Positions 8,025 through 20,497 of a stretch of DNA of 30,569 nucleotides are shown in pieces. Location: NCBI GenBank assembly GCA_946481735.1, contig CAMLOU010000036.1:1-30569 (forward strand), read 5' to 3'. The first letter of the stretch is position 1; each line of letters starts with the position of its first letter. A program made the position numbers and the translations under genes. The notes beneath the pieces were generated by a model that was not told the origin of the DNA, ran no database searches, and saw nothing but the letters and a program-made list of their open reading frames with translations. Source of the DNA: an uncultured Cellvibrio sp. (GTDB lineage Bacteria > Pseudomonadota > Gammaproteobacteria > Pseudomonadales > Cellvibrionaceae).

Positions 8025-9295
8025 TGCCAATGTGGTCCGCCATGGCGGCACTCTCTCTGCTCGCTGCTGCCTTTATCCTCTGGCCGTTGTGGCGACATCG
8101 TAAACAGTTACAGGCGAATAATGAGGTGGACAATGCAACGGCTCGCCTGGAGGAAAATATTGCCCTGTTTCGTGAGCATATGCGTGACCTGGACAATGCA
8201 TTGGCCGAAGGACGCATTGATGCTGCCCAGCACGCCCAATTGAAGCTGGAGCAGGAGCGCACCCTGTTGGACGATGAGGCGAGTGTTCGCGTCGCCAGGA
8301 GCCCATTTACCCTGGGATTTGGCAGCAAAAGCCTGGTGTTCATCGCCGTATTGATTATTGCGTGTGGCTTTCTGTTGTACCGCGAGCTGGGCAGTAGTGC
8401 GGACGTACATATCCAGCAATTGCAGGCGGAGAAATCTCGCCTGGATTATCAGGACCTGCTGCATAACCGCAACCCCGACCCGGCCCGCACCCGGGCATTT
8501 ATCCGCGAACTGGAGGACCGGGTAGAGCAGGAGCCCGATAACCTTCAATACTGGTTCCTGCTGGCACGCAACGCATTAGAGGTTGCTGATTACGCCAAAG
8601 CCGTTACCGCCTACCAGCGAACCCTCGCGCTGGATCCCGGCGCCGCCATTGTAATGGCCGAGCTGGCGCAAGCCATGTTCCTGCGTGATAAAAATCAGAT
8701 GAGTCCCGCCATTGCAGAATTGGCCCTTAAAGCCCTGCAAGCTGATGCCCGCAATACCACAGCCTTAGGTTTGGCCGGGATCAACGCCTTTCAACAGAAG
8801 GATTTCCGCACAGCGGCGCGTTACTGGCAGCAGGCCGTCGACATTATGGGACCGGATGCGCCGGGTGCTCGTGCACTGCAAGGCGGGGTGGCGCGAGCGC
8901 AACAGGAGGCGGCCAATCAACCCGCCGGCAGTGAACCCGCAGCGTCAGGGAAATCCATTAGCCTGAGAGTCAGCCTTGCCGAAGGTGTCGACGCGGCGGG
9001 CGATCAGTTGGTTTATGTCTATGCGAGAGCCTGGCAGGGATCGCGTATGCCGCTGGCGATTACCCGCATTAATGTGGCTGATTTGCCGGCAACAATTATC
9101 CTGGATGAAACTATGGCCATGTCAACCATGGCCTCGCTGGCGCAGGCAGATCAAGTGGAAGTGGTGGCAAGAATCTCGGAAGACGGCACCGCGACCGCGA
9201 AGCCCGGCGACTGGCAGGTCAGTGTGGGACCTTTGGATATGGATGCCTTGCCAGAGACCACCGAGCTGGTGATCGCTGAAAAATTAACCGAATAA
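8021..9295 (+). CDS. ccmI: Cytochrome c biogenesis TPR protein CcmI (CycH)
   Basis: CcmI binds the C-terminus of apocytochrome c and delivers it to CcmF/CcmH. The 424-residue protein has a first membrane helix at about residues 5-25, a cytoplasmic loop with a leucine-zipper-like helix (ENIALFREHMRDLDNALAEG), a second membrane helix at about 105-125, and tetratricopeptide repeats at roughly 170-290. A C-terminal periplasmic domain (about 310-424) resembles the extension found in Pseudomonas-type CycH. The start ATG overlaps the ccmH stop; a second ATG directly after it cannot be excluded. It ends the second ccm block. Confidence 0.9.
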   Translation: MMPMWSAMAALSLLAAAFILWPLWRHRKQLQANNEVDNATARLEENIALFREHMRDLDNALAEGRIDAAQHAQLKLEQERTLLDDEASVRVARSPFTLGFGSKSLVFIAVLIIACGFLLYRELGSSADVHIQQLQAEKSRLDYQDLLHNRNPDPARTRAFIRELEDRVEQEPDNLQYWFLLARNALEVADYAKAVTAYQRTLALDPGAAIVMAELAQAMFLRDKNQMSPAIAELALKALQADARNTTALGLAGINAFQQKDFRTAARYWQQAVDIMGPDAPGARALQGGVARAQQEAANQPAGSEPAASGKSISLRVSLAEGVDAAGDQLVYVYARAWQGSRMPLAITRINVADLPATIILDETMAMSTMASLAQADQVEVVARISEDGTATAKPGDWQVSVGPLDMDALPETTELVIAEKLTE

Positions 9296-9620
9296 AAAGA
9301 AGGCATCCCTGTTATCTCCATATCCCGGATATGCACATTGAGAATCTTTTTGTGCAGGTCCGGGCGAAAATCCCCGGAAAAACGCAGTTTGTCTAAGAAA
9401 CAACCCTAAAGGCGGGGTGTAAAGCACACTGCAAGTGTGTAGAATTCTGGCCTTTATGCGGTTGTTGGACTGATCCTTTAGACTGCTCAAAAAACATAAC
9501 GAAATCAAACAGCTAGCTCCTTGCCTTCACATGGCGGCGAGGTTCTATTCCGGTTTCGTCAAGTTTGGCTGTTAGCGCCATTTTTTTAAGCAAATTTGAT
9601 TACAAGAGCGACACGGAAAT
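9296..9620. other. 325-base gap between ccmI and smc with small inverted repeats
   Basis: No gene is recognised here. Just after the ccmI stop lies a perfect palindrome CATATCC-C-GGATATG (9319-9333), then TGCACA...TGTGCA arms at about 9332-9356. Neither is followed by a run of T, so they are not classic terminators. Farther on, CACACT-GCA-AGTGTG (9425-9439) directly abuts a TAGAAT at 9440-9445. The space before the smc start is about 175 bases, so smc probably has a long leader or a closer promoter that I cannot identify. Confidence 0.5.
9425..9445 (+). promoter_or_regulatory. Possible smc promoter -10 box with adjoining operator-like palindrome
   Basis: TAGAAT at 9440-9445 could serve as a -10 box. 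It is preceded by a 6+3+6 palindrome CACACT-GCA-AGTGTG, which would occupy the spacer between -35 and -10 and so could bind a repressor. The -35 candidate TGTAAA (9418-9423, spacing 16) matches consensus at only three of six positions. Confidence 0.3.
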
Positions 9621-12600
9621 ATGCGGCTAAAGTGCATCAAGCTGGCAGGCTTTAAATCCTTCGTTGATCCGACGACGGTCAACTTTCCCAGCAATCTTTG
9701 CGCGGTGGTAGGCCCTAACGGTTGTGGCAAGTCCAACATTATCGACGCCGTGCGTTGGGTAATGGGTGAATCGTCTGCGAAGAACCTGCGCGGCGAAAAC
9801 ATGACTGACGTTATCTTTAACGGTTCCAGCGGCCGCAAACCCATCGGCCAGGCATCCATTGAACTGGTGTTTGATAACAGCGATGGAACCCTCCTCGGCG
9901 AGTACGCCAGCTTCACCGAAATTTCTGTTAAACGTAAAGTCACCCGTGACGGGCAAAACCTTTACTATCTCAATGGCGCAAAATGCCGCCGCCGCGACAT
10001 CACCGATATCTTCCTGGGCACCGGCCTTGGGCCACGCAGCTACGCGATCATTGAACAGGGCATGATCTCCCGCCTGATCGAAGCGAAGCCGGAAGATTTG
10101 CGGGTATACATCGAAGAAGCGGCCGGTATCTCCAAATACAAGGAGCGTCGTCGCGATACGGAAAACCGGATCCGCCGGACCATGGAAAACCTTGAGCGTT
10201 TGACGGATATTCGTGATGAGCTGGAGCGGCAATTATCCCGTTTACAACGCCAGGCACAGGCCGCTGAGAAATATACCGAGTACAAGAAAGAGGAGCGCTT
10301 GCTGAAAGCCCAGGTGCAGGCACTGAAATACCAGCAACTGGATCAGCAGGCCAAGGCCAAACAGGAAACCATTCGCGACCTGGAGTTGCGCATGGAGTCT
10401 TTCATCACCAACCAGGTGAACAAAGATACCCAGATCGAAAAATACCGCACGCAATACACCGAGCTGGGCGACAAATTCAATGAAGTCCAGGGCCGTTACT
10501 ATGCGATCGGTGCCGATATTGCGCGGCTGGAACAAAGCATTCAACACGCTCAGGAGCGCTCCCGCCAACTGCAAACCGACCTGGACCAGACCAACCGCGA
10601 CTGTAAAGAAGCGGAAGAAAACCTGCTGATCGATGCGCAAAAGGCGGAAGCCTGGGAAGCTGAACTGCTGGAACTGGAACCGGAACTGGAGCTGGTCAAG
10701 GCGGCGGAGGAGAGCTCCGGTGACGTGCTCCTGGCATCGGAAGAAGCCATGCAACGTTGGCAGAATGAGTGGGACACGTTTAACCAGCGCGCCGCCGAGC
10801 CACGCCAGAAAGCGGAAGTGCAGCAATCCCGTATCCAACACCTGGAGCAGGTGCAACAGCGTTTGCTGCAGCGTATCGAAAAGCTCAAAGATGAAAAAGC
10901 CAACCTGGTTGACGGTTCTGAGGACGATGAAATCGGTCAGCTCACGGAGCAACTGGCCGAACTGGATCTGGCTGCCGATGAAAAACGCAGCCGTGTCGAC
11001 ACCCTGACCGAGCAGCTGGACCAGCAGCGCAATGACAACAACCGCTTCAGCAACGAGCTGGATCAGGTCCGCAGCAAGCTACAAAGCATGCGCGGCCGCC
11101 ACGCGTCCCTGGAAGCGTTGCAACAGGCCGCATTGGGCGAGAAAAACAAAGCCGTTACCCAATGGCTCGAAACCCAGCAACTGCTGGACAAACCGCGCCT
11201 GGCGGAATCAATTAATGTGAGCGAGGGTTGGGACAAGGCGCTTGAAACGGTCCTGGGCAACACCTTGCAGGCGGTCTGCATCGAGAGCCTTGATGCAGTC
11301 AAAGATGTGTTGGGCAGCCTGACCCAGGGCGAGCTGGTGTTGTTTGATACCCGCGCCAAGGTGAATGTCAGTGGTGCGGACAAGGGCAGCTTGCTGAGCG
11401 CCAAGGTCACTGCGCCCTGGGATGTCGCCGGTCTGCTGGATGGCATCTATGCGGCGGACGACCTCGCCACTGCTTTGCAATTGCGCGCGCAATTGTCTGC
11501 CCATGAATCTGTCATCACCAAAGACGGTATCTGGCTCGGCCCGCACTGGTTGCGGGTTGCGCGGGATTCCGACGCCAGTTCCGGTGTTATCGCCCGTCGC
11601 CAGGAGTTGGAAGAATTAAGCGCGGCCATTGCCGAGGCGGAAGAACAGGTCGAGAACCTTAGCCTGCAATTGGAGCAAGGGCGCGAATCGCTCAAACACA
11701 TTGAACAACAACGCGAAACCTTGCGCCGCGAAGCGGATGAGCAGGGCCGTCGGTATGGTGAATTGCGTTCGCAGTTAAGCGCCAAGCAAGTGCGCCTGGA
11801 ACAGATCAATATGCGCCGTGAGCGCGCCGAGGCGGAAATTCGCGAAGCGCGCGAGCAGATGGAGCAGGAAGCCGAGCATTTATCCGAAGCGCGCATGATC
11901 CTCAGCGAAGCCATCGAGATGATGGAGCAGGACACCGACCAGCGCGAAAAATTATTGCAAGAGCGCGATAATATTCGTACCGGCCTGGATCAGGCGCGGC
12001 AGCGGGCCCGTCATGACAAAGACAAGGCCCATGAATTGGCGATGCGCTTCCAGTCCGTCAAGACCCAGCTCGACAGTATCCGTCTGGGTATCGGTCGCCT
12101 GCGTGAACAGACGGCGCGTTTACAGGAACGCCGCGAGCAGCTCACCTTATCGCTGAGCGATAACCGAGATCCTATTGAAGAATACAAACTCGAACTGGAG
12201 GCTTGCCTCTCCAAGCGTTTGTCCGTGGAAGCCTCATTGACTGAAGCGCGGCGCGAACTGGAAACGGTTGAGCATGAGCTGCGTAATGCTGAGCAGGCGC
12301 GCAACCGGGCTGAGCAGGAAGTACAGGCTGTTCGCTCGCACCTGGAACAGGAGCGTCTTGCCGCCCAAATGTTTGAAGTCCAGCGTGCGGGTATCGCCCA
12401 GCAGTTGGAAGAGGATGATCTAGATCTTAATCAACTGTTGGCGGAAATGCCCGAGGGCTCCGAGATCAAACCGCTGGAAGAAGAGCTGGAAAATGTCGCT
12501 GGCCGCATCAATCGCCTGGGCCCCATCAACCTCGCGGCGATCGACGAATACAAGACTGAGTCAGAGCGCAAAAATTATCTCGATGCGCAGAACGCGGATT

Positions 12601-13130
12601 TGATGGAAGCGCTCGAAACCCTGGAAAATGCGATCAAACGTATTGATCGCGAAACGCGCACCCGCTTCAAGGAAACCTTTGATCAGGTCAACAAAAGTTT
12701 GCAGGAACTGTTTCCCAAAGTGTTCGGCGGCGGCCATGCCTACCTGGAACTTACCGGAGAGGATTTACTCGATACCGGTATTGCGATCATGGCGCGTCCA
12801 CCGGGCAAACGTAATAGCACCATCCACTTGCTGTCCGGTGGTGAAAAGGCACTCACCGCGATTGCCCTGGTATTCTCCATCTTCCGTCTTAACCCTGCAC
12901 CTTTCTGTATGTTGGACGAAGTGGATGCACCTCTGGATGACGCCAACGTGGGTCGCTATGCGCGCATGGTTGAGGAGATGTCTGAACACGTGCAGTTTAT
13001 TTACATCACACATAACAAGATTGCGATGGAGATGGCCCACCAGCTAATGGGTGTCACCATGCACGAACCCGGTGTTTCGCGTCTGGTGACGGTGGACGTT
13101 GACGAGGCAGCAGAATTGGCGGCGGTATAA
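9621..13130 (+). CDS. smc: Chromosome segregation ATPase Smc
   Basis: Smc is the SMC subunit of the housekeeping Smc-ScpAB condensin, which folds and helps separate the chromosome. The 1169-residue protein has an N-terminal ATPase half with Walker A GPNGCGKSN (about residues 31-39), long coiled coils (about 170-500 and 680-1000), a hinge at about 510-660, and a C-terminal half with signature LLSGGEKALTA and Walker B FCMLDEVDAPLDD followed by YITHNK. Length is typical. The ATG at 9621 is followed directly by the conserved LKCIKLAGFKSF. The order smc-zipA-ligA is shared with pseudomonads. No kleisin partner (scpA/scpB) is in the window. Confidence 0.97.
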   Translation: MRLKCIKLAGFKSFVDPTTVNFPSNLCAVVGPNGCGKSNIIDAVRWVMGESSAKNLRGENMTDVIFNGSSGRKPIGQASIELVFDNSDGTLLGEYASFTEISVKRKVTRDGQNLYYLNGAKCRRRDITDIFLGTGLGPRSYAIIEQGMISRLIEAKPEDLRVYIEEAAGISKYKERRRDTENRIRRTMENLERLTDIRDELERQLSRLQRQAQAAEKYTEYKKEERLLKAQVQALKYQQLDQQAKAKQETIRDLELRMESFITNQVNKDTQIEKYRTQYTELGDKFNEVQGRYYAIGADIARLEQSIQHAQERSRQLQTDLDQTNRDCKEAEENLLIDAQKAEAWEAELLELEPELELVKAAEESSGDVLLASEEAMQRWQNEWDTFNQRAAEPRQKAEVQQSRIQHLEQVQQRLLQRIEKLKDEKANLVDGSEDDEIGQLTEQLAELDLAADEKRSRVDTLTEQLDQQRNDNNRFSNELDQVRSKLQSMRGRHASLEALQQAALGEKNKAVTQWLETQQLLDKPRLAESINVSEGWDKALETVLGNTLQAVCIESLDAVKDVLGSLTQGELVLFDTRAKVNVSGADKGSLLSAKVTAPWDVAGLLDGIYAADDLATALQLRAQLSAHESVITKDGIWLGPHWLRVARDSDASSGVIARRQELEELSAAIAEAEEQVENLSLQLEQGRESLKHIEQQRETLRREADEQGRRYGELRSQLSAKQVRLEQINMRRERAEAEIREAREQMEQEAEHLSEARMILSEAIEMMEQDTDQREKLLQERDNIRTGLDQARQRARHDKDKAHELAMRFQSVKTQLDSIRLGIGRLREQTARLQERREQLTLSLSDNRDPIEEYKLELEACLSKRLSVEASLTEARRELETVEHELRNAEQARNRAEQEVQAVRSHLEQERLAAQMFEVQRAGIAQQLEEDDLDLNQLLAEMPEGSEIKPLEEELENVAGRINRLGPINLAAIDEYKTESERKNYLDAQNADLMEALETLENAIKRIDRETRTRFKETFDQVNKSLQELFPKVFGGGHAYLELTGEDLLDTGIAIMARPPGKRNSTIHLLSGGEKALTAIALVFSIFRLNPAPFCMLDEVDAPLDDANVGRYARMVEEMSEHVQFIYITHNKIAMEMAHQLMGVTMHEPGVSRLVTVDVDEAAELAAV

Positions 13131-13196
13131 CAACGCCGCTATGCCCCGATAACCAGTTGCGATTTTATTGAATGAATCTTATCAACGGATAACATC

Positions 13197-16500
<3,304 letters not shown>

Positions 16501-16501
<1 letters not shown>

Positions 16502-17115
16502 TGCATCTCAAAAAAATCCTGATCGGGTTACTGATTGTCAGTGGTTTTGTGCTGGGCGGTTGCGCCAATGTGCCGCCGGCAAAACCTAATAATATTTGCG
16601 ATATTTTTGATGATAAGCCCGACTGGTACAAATATGCGCGCAAATCGGAAAAGCGCTGGGGCTCCACGATTCCAGTGATGATGGCCATCATGTATCAGGA
16701 ATCACAGTTTGTGCACAATGCGCGCACCAAGCGCACTAAAATTCTCTGGGTAATTCCGGGACCGCGCAAAAGCAGCGCCTTCGGCTACGCGCAGGTCAAA
16801 AACGAAACCTGGTACGAGTACCAGAAAAGCAGCGGCAATACCTGGTCGCGCCGCGACCGTTATCAGGATGCGATTGATTTTATCGGCTGGTACAACGCAC
16901 AAAGCCGAAAGCGTAGCAACATTCGTTTGAACGATGCGTACAATCTTTATCTGGCCTATCACGAAGGCCACGGTGGATTTAATCGCGGGACCTATAAGAA
17001 AAAAAACTGGTTGCGCAACACCGCCCAGCAAGTTGCCAATCGTGCCGCCCTGTATTCGCGTCAGTTGCCTCAGTGTGAGGACCGGTTGAAAAGCCCCTGG
17101 TGGTGGCCGTTTTAA
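16501..17115 (+). CDS. Lipoprotein with lytic transglycosylase (SLT) domain
   Basis: The 204-residue protein has a lipoprotein signal peptide ending in VLGGC, with Cys21 as the lipidation site. It then carries a domain resembling soluble lytic transglycosylases: a likely catalytic Glu67 in MYQESQF, the SAFGYAQVKNETW segment in place of the usual GLMQ motif, and the AYHEGHGGFNRG region near residue 160. Such enzymes cleave the glycan strands of peptidoglycan. It is probably anchored in the outer membrane because the residue after Cys21 is Ala rather than Asp. It overlaps the ligA stop by one base, so co-translation is likely. Enzyme activity is inferred from motifs. Confidence 0.8.
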
Positions 17116-17168
17116 CGTTGTTATATAGATGTAGAGATGTTGGTTGATAGCACTTCATTGGAGCTTCT

Positions 17169-17594
17169 ATGGATCAAGAGTCAATTGTGTACGGTTGTAT
17201 CAAAGACGGTTCGCCATTGTTGGGAAATGCCGAACGCATTCGCATCAATCGCGAGGCCATGCTGTCCTTGCCGCACGCGGATGAGTGGCCGTTTTTATCC
17301 CAGGAAATGTTTTCCATTCCGCAGATCGAAATGCCGACCAGCAGTTATCAAACGGAAGTTATGCACTTCGGGGCTTCCTACAAAGCAGTGGAATATGAAT
17401 GGGATCAGTGGATCGCACAATTTGAATCACTGTTGAGCAAGATGTATTGGGTGTCTGCCACCGTACATCTGGAAACAGAATTGTCCGGCACCCATACCTT
17501 TACCTGGGAATCACAGAGCAGTTATCACAAACCCGGGTCTGGTGATATGCGGGTGCGCTGTGAGTGGAGCCACGAAGGTTCGCTCAGTTTTTAG
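17169..17594 (+). CDS. Hypothetical 141-residue cytosolic protein
   Basis: The protein begins MDQESIVYGCIKDGSPLL and is rich in aromatic residues and Trp, with no signal peptide, membrane segment or cysteine motif. Its second half (HFGASYKAVEYEWDQWIAQF and then HLETELSGTHTF) looks like a compact alpha/beta domain. It resembles a class of small stand-alone hypothetical proteins found in pseudomonads, but I recognise no function. A TTGGAG element lies close upstream of the ATG at 17169. It sits 53 bases after the transglycosylase gene and 34 bases before hemB, in the same direction. Confidence 0.75.
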   Translation: MDQESIVYGCIKDGSPLLGNAERIRINREAMLSLPHADEWPFLSQEMFSIPQIEMPTSSYQTEVMHFGASYKAVEYEWDQWIAQFESLLSKMYWVSATVHLETELSGTHTFTWESQSSYHKPGSGDMRVRCEWSHEGSLSF

Positions 17595-17628
17595 TTGAAG
17601 AGTTTTTAAATTTTAGGTGGAACGCATC

Positions 17629-18624
17629 ATGACTGAAAAAAATCGGTTCGCGCCCGAATTTCGTTTTCGTCGGTTGCGCCAGTCTGCTGTAGTACGGCAA
17701 CTGGTGCGCGAAACCCAATTGACGATGAACGACTTTATCCTGCCGATCTTTGTGGAGGAGGGGATTACAGAACCGGTTGCTATTTCCAGCATGCCCGGCG
17801 TGGTGCGTTATCCCGAGACGCAATTGCCCGCAGTTATCCAACGCGCCTGGAGCAAAGGTATTCGCGCGGTTATTCTATTTGGTGTATCCACCCATAAAGA
17901 CGAAGCGGGCACGGATACCTGGAACGACGCAGGATTAATGGCGCGTATGATTCGTGCGGCCAAAGCGGCGCAGCCGGAGATGTTGATCATCAGTGACAAT
18001 TGCTTTTGCGAATACACCACCCATGGTCATTGCGGTGTGGTTCATGACTGCGGCCAGCATCAGGATGTCAATAACGATGAGACCCTGGTGAATTTACAAA
18101 AGCAGGCAGTCACTGCAGCGCGTGCCGGGGTCGATATGATTGCACCGTCCGGTATGCAGGACGGTATGATCGCCGCCATTCGCCAAGGCCTGGATGAAGC
18201 CGGTTTTCAACACATACCCGTTATGTCTTACTCCACCAAATTTGCTTCTGCTTTTTACGGGCCGTTCCGCGATGCTGTCGACAGCACCTTTAAAGGCACC
18301 CGCAGCACTTATCAGATGGACCCGGCCAACGGGCGTGAAGCACTGGCGGAATCTCTGCAAGATGAGCTGGAAGGGGCCGATATTTTGATGGTCAAACCTG
18401 GCATTGCTTATCTGGATGTGTTGGCGAATATTCGTGCACATTCATCGCGGCCGCTCGCGGTTTACCACGTCAGTGGCGAATACGCGATGATCAAAGCCGG
18501 CGCAGCGGCAGGCGTGATTGACGAAAAAGCCATCGTGCTGGAAACCATGATCGCCTTTAAGCGGGCCGGAGCGGATTTAATTATTACTTATTACGCCGAG
18601 CAAATGGCTGAGTGGATTGGTTGA
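17629..18624 (+). CDS. hemB: Delta-aminolevulinic acid dehydratase (porphobilinogen synthase) HemB
   Basis: HemB joins two molecules of 5-aminolevulinate into porphobilinogen, the second step of tetrapyrrole synthesis after ALA. The 331-residue protein has the Schiff-base lysines Lys204 (YSTKFASAFYGPF) and Lys256 (LMVKPGIAYLD). The metal-site motif NCFCEYTTHGHCG has Cys125, Cys127 and Cys135, which marks the zinc-dependent type rather than the Mg-only Asp-rich type. The ATG at 17629 follows TTAGGTGG at good spacing; an earlier in-frame GTG at 17617 overlaps this site and is less likely. The DUF3012-like gene begins one base after its stop. It is fitting but probably fortuitous that a haem synthesis gene lies near the ccm genes. 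Confidence 0.97.
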   Translation: MTEKNRFAPEFRFRRLRQSAVVRQLVRETQLTMNDFILPIFVEEGITEPVAISSMPGVVRYPETQLPAVIQRAWSKGIRAVILFGVSTHKDEAGTDTWNDAGLMARMIRAAKAAQPEMLIISDNCFCEYTTHGHCGVVHDCGQHQDVNNDETLVNLQKQAVTAARAGVDMIAPSGMQDGMIAAIRQGLDEAGFQHIPVMSYSTKFASAFYGPFRDAVDSTFKGTRSTYQMDPANGREALAESLQDELEGADILMVKPGIAYLDVLANIRAHSSRPLAVYHVSGEYAMIKAGAAAGVIDEKAIVLETMIAFKRAGADLIITYYAEQMAEWIG

Positions 18625-18625
18625 T

Positions 18626-18982
18626 ATGCCGAGTAAATTAACTGCGATATTGCAGGGTAATAAATTGTTGTTTGCAGTGTTCGGATTGAGCGTGTTGATG
18701 TTGATAGTGGGTGCAATCCTGATTGCGCGCGCGCCGGATATTTCACCGGAGCCTGCACCTACACCGGCCAACCAGGATGATGACCTGTCGCTGATTCAAT
18801 CTCTCGACGATACCGAGGATATCATCAACAACGCCAGCAGAAACGGTGTGAATCCGTTGCCGGACGACACGCGTCTGGTGCGCGGCAGTGAAGCCTGGTG
18901 TGAATCCATGATGGCCAAACCGGATGCCGACTGGAATGACGCCGACACCCGTCTGTTTGCGCAAAAATGTCTGAACGACTAA
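18626..18982 (+). CDS. Small membrane-anchored DUF3012-like protein
   Basis: The 118-residue product has a membrane helix at about residues 14-34, a Pro-rich then acidic linker, and a C-terminal motif GSEAWCESMMAKPDADW followed by a second cysteine in AQKCLND. From memory this C-terminal module resembles DUF3012, a short domain of unknown function with two conserved cysteines that is usually found in small lipoproteins or exported proteins. Orientation is probably N-terminus inside, with the Cys module in the periplasm, where the two cysteines could form a disulfide. It starts one base after hemB and ends 9 bases before jetA, so it bridges a housekeeping gene and a defence operon. Confidence 0.72.
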   Translation: MPSKLTAILQGNKLLFAVFGLSVLMLIVGAILIARAPDISPEPAPTPANQDDDLSLIQSLDDTEDIINNASRNGVNPLPDDTRLVRGSEAWCESMMAKPDADWNDADTRLFAQKCLND

Positions 18983-18991
18983 ACCGCCTTC

Positions 18992-20497
18992 ATGTTTTTT
19001 AACGAACAGCGTCCGCATTTTTTTAATCCCCTGACCGGTAAATACCGCGAGGTAGTGGCGGAATGCTTGCGCTTGCTGTATCAACGCCTGTACACCGACT
19101 TGCGCGATTACGGCCATGCGATGAATCGCGAACAACTGGTCGATATCTTCAAGGAAGCCATAGCGCGCACACCGGTTCTGGATGAGCAAGACGATCACAG
19201 TGAAACCGAAGGCCGTTTCAAAACCCACCGCGAATTAGCCAGCTTTATCATCAACCGTTTACTGGAAAACGGTTGGCTGGAAAAACAGGTTGACGAAGCC
19301 AGTTTGCAAAGTACCTATGGTTTCAGCCGTATGGGCCGTGTGTTCACTCAACCTTTCGCCGACAGCGACAGCAATCACTTTCGTACCCGCAACCGCAATA
19401 CCCGTAATACGCGCAACAGTTTGCAGGCATTTTACGATCAGGGCGAAGTTCACGATTTGCTGGACGCTTACGAATATTCCGAGCGTATTATCAGCGACTT
19501 CACCGACGTGATCTCGGAGCTGGAAGAGCGCAAGCGCCAGTTGGTACGCGAAGTTGAAGCGCGTCAGTTGGTGCAGCAGGCCAGCGACGAATTTTTTGAT
19601 TTTATGGATAAGGTGTTCAAGCCTGACCTGGAAGTACGCCTGTCGGCAGACAGCGTGGAGAAATATCGCGATCAAATTGCCGATATCATCAAAGGCATTC
19701 GACGCAAACGAAAGTACGGTCAAGGCGATCCGGAAACGGCGGCAAAAGATTGGCGCGCCGTCATGGAAATCCGCTTGCGCAAATTATTGCCGCAACGGAC
19801 AGTGCCCCACGTGTCGCTGTTGGATACGTTACTACAAACCATTGAATCGCGATTGCGCAACGCCTGTGAAGTGATGTTGCCAGCCTTGCGGCGTGCGTTG
19901 AATACCTTTACCCAACGCGCGGATATTATTATTCGTCAGCTGAGTTATATTCACGCCCAAGGCAGTGACAATATTGTCGATGTGTGCCGGCAATTGTCGC
20001 AGCTCACTGAAGAACAACAGAACGCCATATTTGAACAATACCATGCCGACCTGAATGGCATGCAACTGGCCTTTATCGACCCCGGCCAAATTCAGTTACG
20101 TACGCCCTGGCAGAAAACGGTAGTACGCAGCAGCGTAGACCAGGACAAAGCCCTGGACCCGGTCGCGCAAAAAGAAATATTTATCCAGCAAGCATTAGAC
20201 CGCGCATTTATCGTGCAGGGCAGTGCCGTGCGTGACTATATTCACAGCGCCCTGGCACAAACCGGCCGTGTGAACAGTCGCCAGTTATCCGCGTCGAGCA
20301 TGCCGGAACTGTTGAACCTGGCCCATGCCATCGAAGTGGGTGCCATCAATAATTTATCATCCGAACTGCGCTTTGAAGTCACCCAATCAGCGGACTGGCT
20401 GGCGAGCATGCCGCGCATTGAACAGGATGATTATTTTGTCCGGCGCGATGAATTTGTCATCACGCTTATTGAGAATAACCATGGCAAGTTTGATTGA
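18992..20497 (+). CDS. jetA: Wadjet/Mks condensin subunit JetA (kleisin-like, MukF/MksF type)
   Basis: JetA is the kleisin-like subunit that bridges the heads of the JetC dimer in Wadjet plasmid-defence complexes. The 501-residue protein begins with [20 protein letters not shown] and has a helical, winged-helix-like N-terminal domain with [13 protein letters not shown] near residue 90. A long helical middle follows (about 145-240, with [19 protein letters not shown]), then a helical C-terminal part. From memory the N-terminus looks more like the JetA family of type II/III systems than the DUF3375 form of type I, so I do not fix the subtype. There is no clear ribosome binding site; coupling with the upstream gene (9-base gap) is possible. 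Identification is strengthened by the jetB, jetC and jetD neighbours. Confidence 0.85.
   Translation: MFFNEQRPHFFNPLTGKYREVVAECLRLLYQRLYTDLRDYGHAMNREQLVDIFKEAIARTPVLDEQDDHSETEGRFKTHRELASFIINRLLENGWLEKQVDEASLQSTYGFSRMGRVFTQPFADSDSNHFRTRNRNTRNTRNSLQAFYDQGEVHDLLDAYEYSERIISDFTDVISELEERKRQLVREVEARQLVQQASDEFFDFMDKVFKPDLEVRLSADSVEKYRDQIADIIKGIRRKRKYGQGDPETAAKDWRAVMEIRLRKLLPQRTVPHVSLLDTLLQTIESRLRNACEVMLPALRRALNTFTQRADIIIRQLSYIHAQGSDNIVDVCRQLSQLTEEQQNAIFEQYHADLNGMQLAFIDPGQIQLRTPWQKTVVRSSVDQDKALDPVAQKEIFIQQALDRAFIVQGSAVRDYIHSALAQTGRVNSRQLSASSMPELLNLAHAIEVGAINNLSSELRFEVTQSADWLASMPRIEQDDYFVRRDEFVITLIENNHGKFD

Noticed and set aside
20325..20480. Longer jetB start at 20325
   Set aside because: The extra 52 residues lie inside jetA in another frame and look unstructured. 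ATG 20481 gives the expected N-terminus and overlap.
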